Below are positions 32,487 to 41,136 of a stretch of DNA of 64,000 bases, piece after piece. The translations under genes and the position numbers were made by a program. The stretch is from contig JAKARB010000002.1 in the NCBI GenBank assembly GCA_021819435.1, forward strand, positions 186,001 through 250,000, read 5' to 3'. Source of the stretch: Pseudomonadota bacterium (GTDB lineage Bacteria > Pseudomonadota > Gammaproteobacteria > Burkholderiales > Burkholderiaceae_C). The first letter of the stretch is position 1; every line of letters begins with the position of its first letter. The notes under the pieces were generated by a model. That model saw only the letters and a list, made by a program, of their open reading frames with translations, was not told where the DNA came from and did not search any database.

Positions 32487-32509
32487 AAGGCCCCCTCGGG
32501 GGCCTTTTT
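32487..32509 (+). terminator. Rho-independent terminator of the late operon
   Basis: AAGGCCCCCTCGGGGGCCTT: GC-rich stem with a tight loop, then five T. Twenty bases after the holin stop, closing rightward late transcription and facing the leftward accessory operon. Confidence 0.85.
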
Positions 32510-32514
32510 CATGC

Positions 32515-33051
32515 TCAAGCCGTGGCGGGCTCTGCCTTCATGGTGCGGCCCGGCGTGGGCGGCGGGTTGTCTTTCATGAGGCCGTCAATGTCGGCGCGCG
32601 CTGCGCTGAGTGTCATCGTCGGCAATCGAGACATGAGGCGGCGGCACTTCTCGCGCGTCTCGCTGTCCTCGTGGTCGTGCATGAGGAAGTTAAACCGCGT
32701 GAAGTCCTCGAAGACATCGCGCGGCACCTCGTGCCGAATGATGACGGGGACAAGGCGGGGCGCCCGCTGGCGGCGCTCGAACTCTTGCGTCAAGGCCCCG
32801 AGCATCATCACGGCGGCGTCGGCCCGCTGCGTCTCTTCGCGTCGCGTGAAGTGAGCCTCGCAGGCTTCGAGGCGCGCGTTCACTGCGTCGACGCGCAGGC
32901 GTTGAAGCGAGGCGCAGGCAATCGCGAGGCGGGCTTCGAGGTGCTCGACATCGTCGGCAATGCGAGCCATGCCTTCGGCGATGCCGTCGAGGCCGGTCGA
33001 GCGAGCCAGGGCGCGAAGGGATTGCGAGGGGGTCTTGTTAGGCGTGTGCAT
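32515..33051 (-). CDS. Hypothetical phage protein (178 aa)
   Basis: Helical N-terminal half (LRALARSTGLDGIAEGMARI, EHLEARLAIACASLQRLRVD) with coiled-coil character, then VPVIIRHEVPRDVFEDFTRF and a Met-rich helical end. No family recognised. Its start overlaps the upstream gene by 14 bases; third in the leftward accessory operon. Confidence 0.55.
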   Translation of the reverse strand: MHTPNKTPSQSLRALARSTGLDGIAEGMARIADDVEHLEARLAIACASLQRLRVDAVNARLEACEAHFTRREETQRADAAVMMLGALTQEFERRQRAPRLVPVIIRHEVPRDVFEDFTRFNFLMHDHEDSETREKCRRLMSRLPTMTLSAARADIDGLMKDNPPPTPGRTMKAEPATA

Positions 33052-33292
33052 GGTGTTCGTGTGCGTGGTGTTCGGCTTGTCTGCCGGTTGCGAAGCGGCG
33101 CAGGGCCGCGCGAAGGTTCAGAAGGCCCCGGGGGTCTGCCTTCCCCGATGGCATGACGAAGGCGCGCTCGTCGCCTTGCTTGTTCTTCAGGGTGAGCCGG
33201 TGGCGCCCCTGGCCGGTCTTGCCTATCTCGACGACCGAGAGGCCCTCGGCCTCGGCCATGTGTCGACATGCGCGCTCGGTGTTCTGCTTCAT
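33038..33292 (-). CDS. Small phage protein, HicA/dsRBD-like pattern (84 aa)
   Basis: RHMAEAEGLSVVEIGKTGQG then RHRLTLKNKQGDERAFVMPS and RGLLNLRAALRRFA. The G-x-G-x-H strand followed by a polar helix with RR recalls uncharacterised small phage proteins with a HicA or double-stranded-RNA-binding-like fold. C-terminus is His-rich (HHAHEHHAHA), a possible metal site. No ribosome site; the GCTACC element ends five bases before the ATG. Confidence 0.5.
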   Translation of the reverse strand: MKQNTERACRHMAEAEGLSVVEIGKTGQGRHRLTLKNKQGDERAFVMPSGKADPRGLLNLRAALRRFATGRQAEHHAHEHHAHA

Positions 33293-33297
33293 GGTGT

Positions 33298-33314
33298 GCG
33301 CTCGTTTTGGTAGC
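33298..33314 (-). promoter_or_regulatory. GCTACC-type element close to a start codon
   Basis: Coding strand: GCTACC-AAAAC-GAGCGC, ending five bases before the ATG at 33292. ATCGGCTACCAAAACGA is shared exactly with the 5570-5586 copy 28 kb away. Confidence 0.5.
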
Positions 33315-33322
33315 CGATGCGG

Positions 33323-33544
33323 TCAAAAGTCGAAGGCGTCGACGACGGCGACGGCCGCGACCTTCGTGCCTGCTCGCAGGGTGGCGACGTGTTCGCCGCT
33401 CTCTGTCTCGTCAAAGCTGACCGAGAAGAGGCCGAACCGGCAAGGCTGTCGGGCGGCGTTGTTGAGCACGGCGCGAAGGATGAGGTCTTGCGCCGTGTGC
33501 TCTGTGACGTGGTTCGATGTGATGGTGAGCGAGTGCATGTTCAT
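33323..33544 (-). CDS. Small hypothetical phage protein (73 aa), paralogue of 5617-5835
   Basis: MNMHSLTITSNHVTEHTAQD, then FGLFSVSFDETESGEHVATL and VAAVAVVDAFDF. The C-terminal 40 residues parallel those of the gene at 5617-5835 (SFGIFSNGREHEAAV...ALAIVDEFDA). Both have a GCTACC element in their leaders. Function unknown. Confidence 0.55.
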   Translation of the reverse strand: MNMHSLTITSNHVTEHTAQDLILRAVLNNAARQPCRFGLFSVSFDETESGEHVATLRAGTKVAAVAVVDAFDF

Positions 33545-33551
33545 GCGTCCT

Positions 33552-33911
33552 TCAGTGTGCGGCCGAAAAGGTAGCCGACGGGGTCAAGCGAAAGCGGCCG
33601 AGGTCGGCGAGGCGGGGGAGCATGTCGGCGAGCGCGTCGTGTGCTTCCTTGAGGGCGGCGTCGAGGCTCATCGCTTCGCCGTCGGCCATGCGTGCCAGGA
33701 AACGGGCGATGTCTTGCGAGAACGTCGTCGCGCGGTCGACGGGCACGAATGTCGCGGCCTGCTCGGCTTCCTGAAGGCGCAGGAAGAGCCCCGAGTCGGT
33801 CTTCACGACCCACGAGTCGGGCTTCGCCATCGCACCGGCCGCGAGCATGTCGAAGAGTCGGGCCTTATAGCTGTCGGCGAGGCTTTCGCGTGCTGCTTGC
33901 ATGTTGTTCAT
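33552..33911 (-). CDS. Hypothetical helical phage protein (119 aa)
   Basis: MNNMQAARESLADSYKARLF, then VVKTDSGLFLRLQEAEQAAT and DIARFLARMADGEAMSLDAA. Mostly helical; no known domain. A GCTACC element (33559-33575) lies inside its 3' end and upstream of the next leftward gene. Confidence 0.55.
   Translation of the reverse strand: MNNMQAARESLADSYKARLFDMLAAGAMAKPDSWVVKTDSGLFLRLQEAEQAATFVPVDRATTFSQDIARFLARMADGEAMSLDAALKEAHDALADMLPRLADLGRFRLTPSATFSAAH
33559..33575 (-). promoter_or_regulatory. GCTACC-type element upstream of the 73-aa gene
   Basis: Coding strand: GCTACC-TTTTC-GGCCGC, 14 bases before the ATG at 33544 and overlapping the last codons of the upstream gene. Same core as the sites at 694-710 and 22657-22673. 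Confidence 0.5.
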
Positions 33912-33924
33912 GGTTCGGTGTCTC

Positions 33925-34104
33925 TCAGTTTCGAACGCGCTTCAACTGGCGCGGGTTGTTTCGCTTGTTGTCTTCCTCGACCTCTTTGCTCCACTCGTGG
34001 GGGTCGGCAAATTCCGCGCTCTGCTCGGCTTTCGTCTTCCATCCGAGTGCGCTCGCGATGCGCCTGTCGAGCGCGTCGCAGTCTTCTAGCGTGATGAGTG
34101 CCAT
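33925..34104 (-). CDS. Small hypothetical / excisionase-position protein (59 aa)
   Basis: MALITLEDCDALDRRIASAL then GWKTKAEQSAEFADPHEWSK and a basic end. Start placed at ATG 34104, downstream of the repeat cluster at 34135-34167; a longer frame to 34218 would run through those repeats. Next to the integrase and small and charged, so it could be an excisionase, but no winged-helix signature is evident. Confidence 0.45.
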   Translation of the reverse strand: MALITLEDCDALDRRIASALGWKTKAEQSAEFADPHEWSKEVEEDNKRNNPRQLKRVRN

Positions 34105-34134
34105 GCCGTCGGCCGCGTTGTTGTGAAGCCGTAA

Positions 34135-34167
34135 GTATGCGACCAATTCGGTAGCGTATGCGACCAA
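34135..34167. promoter_or_regulatory. Direct repeats plus GCTACC-type site beside the integrase gene
   Basis: GTATGCGACCAA occurs at 34135-34146 and 34156-34167 (21-base period, two helical turns). Within them lies GCGACC-AATTC-GGTAGC (34139-34155), a variant of the dispersed element. Located between the integrase 3' end and the 59-residue gene, so a regulator or excisionase binding region is plausible. Confidence 0.5.
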
Positions 34168-34198
34168 ATGACGCGCCCGCGCAACACGGGCGCACGCA

Positions 34199-35419
34199 TC
34201 ACACGGCGAGCATCGCAAGGGCGTCGGCGGCCCTGGTTTGCTTCAGGTGCCCATAGTGCTTTTCGATCATCGCGACCGACGTGCCCGAAAGCTGGGCCAC
34301 GGTGAGAAGGTCGAGCACCGGCACGAGGTCGGTGATAGTCGAATGCCTGAGCGCGTAGGCCGTCGCCTTCGGGTTGACCTTCGCGGCCGTCACGGCGTCT
34401 TTGATTGGCCCCTTCCATGCGTCTTTATTCCACGCCGAGCCGTTCGCCCTGGCGAAGATGAACGCGGCCGGTGTCTTGTCCTTGCACAAGGCTTTGAACC
34501 GCTCGGCGGTCGCTTGAGGGAGCGAGATTTTTCGGTCGCGGCCCGCCTTGTCCTTGCCCACGGTGAGAACGCCGAGGCGAGAGTCGAACGCCGACACGCG
34601 AAGGGCCGCCAGGGCGCCCGGCCTGAACGGGAGCAAGCAAAGCCCCTCAACGAAGGCGCGGGCGTTGTCGGCTTCCGTGGTCGAGTCGATGAGCTTGCGG
34701 CGCTCTTCCCTGGTGAGGTACACGTCGCGAGCCGTGTCGGCGTTCTTGATGGGCTGAAGGGCCGAGAGCCATGCGACGGCCGTGTCGATGTGCCCCCGGG
34801 TGTGCGCGTAGTTCAGGGCGGCCCGTAGTGCTGTCATGTCTCGGTTAAGCGTCGACGGCGAGCGCGGGCGCGTCCTTCTGTCCTGCTCGTCGGCGTAAGG
34901 GTTGACGACGACGGGCGTCGCCGCGAGGAACTTGCGCCACTTCTCGACCGCGCCCATCGTGAGGGCCTCAAGCCTCACGCTCGCGATGTGGTGGGGGTAG
35001 ACCCATCGCTCGAACCGGGCCGCAATCTCGTCGGCCTTCGCCTTCGCCTCTTCGGGGGTCTGTTTGCCGTCGCCGTCGGCGATGTGCTTCACATACGCCT
35101 CGCAAGCCTCGCGAACCGTGCGAACCTCCGAGATAGCCTTCGAGCCGACCACGGTCGCGCGAGAGAACCACTTCTCGGCGGCGTCGAGCGCGGCGTCATA
35201 CCGGCGAGAGGGCGGGAGGTCAGAGAACTCGCCGAGGGGCTCGTGAACCTTCTTCGTCGTGCCGGGCGGGATGTACCGGGCGACCCATGAGCCGACGCTC
35301 GTCGCGGTCATCTTGCGGAAGCCGAGGGCGCAACCCATGCGAATGGGCACGAAGTAGGGGTCGCGGCGCGGCGCCAGTTTGGCGCGGCCGTCCACGGTCT
35401 TGATGTTGAAGTCGGGCAT
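34199..35419 (-). CDS. int: Tyrosine-family phage integrase
   Basis: 406 residues from ATG 35419. N-terminal arm-binding region, core-binding domain (about 100-225) and catalytic domain. Catalytic residues: Arg266 in LCLLPFRPGALAAL, Arg358 in TAYALRHSTITD, nucleophile Tyr389 in EKHYGHL. Two usual His positions differ: the HxxR box is YALR and the LGHxS box is LSGTS. Such variants occur in other phage integrases. It catalyses insertion at the tRNA-Val 3' end located 120 bases upstream of its start. Confidence 0.88.
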   Translation of the reverse strand: MPDFNIKTVDGRAKLAPRRDPYFVPIRMGCALGFRKMTATSVGSWVARYIPPGTTKKVHEPLGEFSDLPPSRRYDAALDAAEKWFSRATVVGSKAISEVRTVREACEAYVKHIADGDGKQTPEEAKAKADEIAARFERWVYPHHIASVRLEALTMGAVEKWRKFLAATPVVVNPYADEQDRRTRPRSPSTLNRDMTALRAALNYAHTRGHIDTAVAWLSALQPIKNADTARDVYLTREERRKLIDSTTEADNARAFVEGLCLLPFRPGALAALRVSAFDSRLGVLTVGKDKAGRDRKISLPQATAERFKALCKDKTPAAFIFARANGSAWNKDAWKGPIKDAVTAAKVNPKATAYALRHSTITDLVPVLDLLTVAQLSGTSVAMIEKHYGHLKQTRAADALAMLAV

Positions 35420-35435
35420 CGCTTTCGCTCGTGAG

Positions 35436-35510
35436 GTATGAAAAGAAGTATGAAAATCATACTCGCACGAACACGGACGAACACGCACCTCCCCCTAGGG
35501 AGTGAGGTGC
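35436..35510. other. Integrase leader / attachment-arm region with repeats
   Basis: GTATGAAAA is repeated at 35436-35444 and 35448-35456 and is followed by the inverted TCATAC (35457-35462). Further on, GCACCTC (35485-35491) pairs with GAGGTGC (35504-35510) around a CCCCTAGGG core. Between the integrase start and the att core, these look like integrase arm sites or its promoter-operator region. Confidence 0.45.
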
Positions 35511-35538
35511 GAGGAAGTGCAAAAAACCCCCGCCCCGA

Positions 35539-35587
35539 TGCCTTCACACGGCAGGGGTCGCAGGTTCGAACCCTGCACCGCCCACCA
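35539..35587 (+). other. attR: 3' fragment of tRNA-Val(CAC)
   Basis: Contains the anticodon arm TGCC-TTCACAC-GGCA (anticodon CAC), the T arm GCAGG-TTCGAAC-CCTGC, acceptor strand ACCGCCC, discriminator A and CCA. No 5' acceptor strand or D arm precedes it, so this is a 49-nt tRNA remnant marking the right prophage junction. The intact tRNA is expected at the left junction outside the window. Confidence 0.85.
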
Positions 35588-35595
35588 AGAAAATC

Positions 35596-35627
35596 AAGCA
35601 CTTAGCAGCGATGCTAAGTGCTTTTTT
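35596..35627 (+). terminator. Strong terminator of the host tRNA-Val locus
   Basis: AAGCACTTAGCA-GCGA-TGCTAAGTGCTT, a perfect 12-bp stem with a 4-base loop, followed by a T-rich tail. It lies nine bases after the tRNA 3' end and is host DNA; it originally terminated the tRNA transcript. Confidence 0.9.
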
Positions 35628-35735
35628 CTTTGCGTCGTTGAATTTCCGAGTGCTCGCGCTTTGACCATGCGCCACGGTCACGCATCCGGGAATCATTTTT
35701 GCCCATGCGGCATGTGCAAACGGCGCGTCCATCAC

Positions 35736-36695
35736 ATGTCCCAGAATCGACATACGCAACAACAACTCGGCAGCGTCCGCATTGGCATTTCTGGTTGGCG
35801 CTATGAGGGCTGGCGAGGGGTCTTCTACCCCAAGGGCCTTGTCCAGAAGCGCGAGCTGATGTTCGCGTCCAGGGCCTTGCCGAGCATCGAGATCAACGGG
35901 ACCTTCTACGCGCTGCAAAAGCCGCGGAGCTTCATGCAGTGGTTCGCGGACACGCCGGATGATTTCCTGTTCAGCGTCAAAGCGCCCAAGTACGTGACCC
36001 ACGTGCAGCGTCTGCGGGATGTCGAGCAGCCCATCGCCAACTTCTTCGCGTCGGGCGTGCTGGCGCTCGGGCAGAAGCTCGGGCCGGTGCTGTGGCAGTT
36101 TCCTCCGAGCTTTCGCTTCGATGCGGCGCTTTTCGATGCCTTCCTGACGCAACTGCCGCACGACACCCAGGCGGCATTCACGCTGGCTGGGCAGCGCGAT
36201 GGCTTCATGGCGGAACGGGAGCACCTTGAGGCCGATGTGCAAAGGCCCTTGCGCCATGCCGTGGAGATACGCCACCCGAGTTTCGAGTGCGCCGAGTTCG
36301 TTGACATGCTCAAGCGCCATGGCGTGGCCCTGGTCGTGGCCGACACGGCGGGCAAATGGCCCTTCATGATGGAGATCACTTGCGACTTCATGTACCTGCG
36401 GCTGCACGGCGACAAGGAGCTCTACGCCAGTGGCTACGATGACAAGGCGCTGGACACGTGGGCGGGCCTCATCGATGGATGGCGCAAGCGGGGCAGGGTG
36501 CAGGGCGGCCCTTTGGATGTCCACGTCTACTTCGACAACGACATCAAGGTGAGGGCGCCGTTCGACGCCGCGCGGCTGCTCAAGCGCTTGGGACTGGCGC
36601 ATACATTGAATGAGGCAGGGCATTTCGAGGTGCGCATGCCTGCCCCGCCTCCGCGTGCGAGGAAGGCGACTCGGGTGGCCCGCGCAGGCACGTGA
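35736..36695 (+). CDS. DUF72 (YecE) family protein
   Basis: 319 residues. VRIGISGWRYEGWRGVFYPK, RALPSIEINGTFYALQKPRS and FLFSVKAPKYVTHVQRL are the DUF72 signature of a TIM-barrel protein; DFMYLRLHGDKELYASGY and VHVYFDNDIKVRAPFDA complete it. The biochemical role of the family is unsettled. First host gene after the prophage. ATG 35736 is chosen because upstream frames give low-quality sequence; an ATG at 35712 is possible. Confidence 0.85.
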   Translation: MSQNRHTQQQLGSVRIGISGWRYEGWRGVFYPKGLVQKRELMFASRALPSIEINGTFYALQKPRSFMQWFADTPDDFLFSVKAPKYVTHVQRLRDVEQPIANFFASGVLALGQKLGPVLWQFPPSFRFDAALFDAFLTQLPHDTQAAFTLAGQRDGFMAEREHLEADVQRPLRHAVEIRHPSFECAEFVDMLKRHGVALVVADTAGKWPFMMEITCDFMYLRLHGDKELYASGYDDKALDTWAGLIDGWRKRGRVQGGPLDVHVYFDNDIKVRAPFDAARLLKRLGLAHTLNEAGHFEVRMPAPPPRARKATRVARAGT

Positions 36696-36793
36696 TGCCG
36701 CTGCGCTCGCACCCGTGCATGCTCGCGCGATCCGGTGGCGATGCGGGCAGAGGAGCTTGGCGGCTCGCCCGCTCCATCAAATCAATCAGTCAA

Positions 36794-36976
36794 TCAGTGG
36801 TGCTTCTTCGGCGGTACCTTCCCCCCTGCCTTGCGCGCTTCCGACAAGCCGATGGCGACGGCCTGCTTCGGGTTCGTCACCTTCTTGCCAGAACCGCTTT
36901 TGAGCTTGCCCGATTTCATTTCGTGCATGGCCTTGCCGACCTTGGACGATGCTTTCTCGCCGTACTTGCTGGTCAT
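36794..36976 (-). CDS. DUF6496 small basic protein
   Basis: 60 residues. YGEKASSKVGKAMHEMKSGK, then KQAVAIGLSEARKAGGKVPP: a Lys-rich family widespread in proteobacteria, function unknown. The GGAG ribosome site lies upstream of ATG 36976, so this start is preferred to 36988. Monocistronic and leftward. Confidence 0.75.
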   Translation of the reverse strand: MTSKYGEKASSKVGKAMHEMKSGKLKSGSGKKVTNPKQAVAIGLSEARKAGGKVPPKKHH

Positions 36977-37251
36977 GATGATCTCCAAGTGCTTGAGTTG
37001 AGATCAGCCCAATGAGGCAATCCACGTGCCTTCGGCGCACGCCGTGCGCACGCCATATCGATCACGGTTGCCTGTCATGCAGCAGGCATGCCGGCACCGG
37101 GGCGATCTCATGCCAACCCCGGTCTTTCCCTTGTGGTTCGCGTCGCTGAGGCCTCCCGCGTTCAGGTGGCGGCGTGTGGCGGGCAAGCCTGGGCCAGGGT
37201 TCAGGTGAGGCGGGCCGCAAGGGCGCTTCGTGTTGAATGGATGCGTTGTAG

Positions 37252-39547
<2,296 letters not shown>

Positions 39548-39584
39548 GGGTGGGGCAAGGCGTTGGGAGCGCGAGGGTGGGTGC

Positions 39585-41135
39585 TCAGGAGCCCGATTGT
39601 CGCTGCTTGGCAGTTGACGTGCCCGCCGGCGCTTCGGCTGTGCCCGATTCGTCGCGCACGCCGCCGCCCAGCACCTTGTAAAGGGTGATGCGGTTGACCT
39701 GCTGGGACAGGCGCGCGGTGATCAAGCCTTGTTGCGCGCTGTAGAGCGAGCGTTGGGCGTCGAGCGTGCTGAGGTAGTCGTCGAGGCCCTGGCGGTAGCG
39801 GGCGTCGGCGAGGCGGTAGGCCTCCTGGCTGGCAGTGACCAGGTCTTGTTGCGCGGCGGTCTGCTCACCGATGGTGGCGCGCTGGGCGAGCGCATCGGCC
39901 ACGTCCTTGAAGGCTGATTGGATGGCCTTCTCGTATTGGGCCACGCCGATGTCGCGCTCGACCTCGGCCACCTTCAGGTTGGCGCTGTTGCGCCCGCCAT
40001 CGAAGATCGGCAACGTGATCTGCGGCGCGAAGGACCAGAAGCCCTGCCCGCCCTGGAAGAGCTGGTCGAGCGAAGCGCTGGCCGCGCCCGCGCTGCCCGT
40101 GAGCGTGATGCGCGGGAAGAAGGCCGCGCGCGCCGCGCCGATGTTGGCGTTGGCCGCCTGCAGGGTGCGTTCGGCCTGCTGCACGTCCGGGCGTTGCAGC
40201 AGCACTTCGGAAGGCACGCCGGTGGGCAGGTCGCGGGTGATCGTCAACGCGGCCTGGGTGTTGCCAGCGGGCAGCAGCTCGGCCTGCACCGGGCCGCCCA
40301 CCAGCAGGGTCAGCGCGTTGCGGTCTTGCGCGACGAGGCTGGTGTAGCTCGCGACGTCGGCGCGCGCGGCTTCGACGGTGGTTTGCACCTGGCGCACGTC
40401 GAGCGCCGAAGAGGCACCGAACTCGTGGCTCTTCTGTGTGATGCGCAGCGTCTCCTGGCGGCTGGCAAGTGTTTGCTTGGCCAGCTCCAGGCGTTCCTGG
40501 TCGGCGGCCAGCGTGAGGTAGGCCGTGGCGACCTGGGCGACCAGGCTGATCCGCGTGCCGCGCTGGGCGTCTTCGGTGGCCAGGTATTGCGCCAGGGCGG
40601 CGTTGCGCAGGCTGCGCACGCGGCCGAAGAGGTCGAGCTCGTATGCGCTCACGCCCAGCGTGGCGCTGTATTGGCGCGTGATGGTGGGCTCGCGGGTGCT
40701 GCTCAGGTCAGCGGGCAAGCGCTGCGCATTCTGGCCGCCGGCCGCGTTGACGCCGGGGAACAGGTCGGCGCGTTGCACTTGGTACTGCGCCTGGGCCTTC
40801 TCGACGTTGAGCGCGGCCACGCGCAGGTCGCGGTTGTTGGCCAGCGCCTGCTCGATCACCTGACGCAGTTTGTCGTCGGTGAAGAAGTCGCGCCAGCCGA
40901 TGTCGGCGGCGAAGGGGCCTTTGATCGCGCCATCCGCGACGTGGGCCGAGGCGGATGGCGATGGCGACGAGGCGCCGTCGTCTGCCCATGTTGAGCTCAC
41001 GGGGGCCGCCGGGCGTTGGTAATCGGGCGCCAGGGTGCCGCAGGCGCTCAACAGCGTGGCCGAGGCGGCCAGGGCGGTGATGCTCAGCCTGAGCGGGGTC
41101 CGTGTGCCGGAGAGGGTTTGAAAAAGCTTGTTCAT
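39585..41135 (-). CDS. Outer-membrane efflux lipoprotein (NodT/OprM type)
   Basis: 516 residues from ATG 41135, one base after the RND gene stop. Signal with lipobox ATLLSACGTLAPDYQRPAAP; Cys about residue 31 is lipidated. Two OEP repeats with coiled-coil helices (LRVAALNVEKAQAQYQVQRA; QKSHEFGASSALDVRQVQTT) and late DARYRQGLDDYLSTLDAQRS. Forms the TolC-like exit duct of the tripartite pump. Confidence 0.9.
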   Translation of the reverse strand: MNKLFQTLSGTRTPLRLSITALAASATLLSACGTLAPDYQRPAAPVSSTWADDGASSPSPSASAHVADGAIKGPFAADIGWRDFFTDDKLRQVIEQALANNRDLRVAALNVEKAQAQYQVQRADLFPGVNAAGGQNAQRLPADLSSTREPTITRQYSATLGVSAYELDLFGRVRSLRNAALAQYLATEDAQRGTRISLVAQVATAYLTLAADQERLELAKQTLASRQETLRITQKSHEFGASSALDVRQVQTTVEAARADVASYTSLVAQDRNALTLLVGGPVQAELLPAGNTQAALTITRDLPTGVPSEVLLQRPDVQQAERTLQAANANIGAARAAFFPRITLTGSAGAASASLDQLFQGGQGFWSFAPQITLPIFDGGRNSANLKVAEVERDIGVAQYEKAIQSAFKDVADALAQRATIGEQTAAQQDLVTASQEAYRLADARYRQGLDDYLSTLDAQRSLYSAQQGLITARLSQQVNRITLYKVLGGGVRDESGTAEAPAGTSTAKQRQSGS

Positions 41136-41136
41136 G

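Noticed and set aside
35539-35587. Complete tRNA gene at the prophage end
   Set aside because: Only the anticodon arm, T arm and acceptor 3' strand are present; the 5' half is missing, so it is an att remnant.
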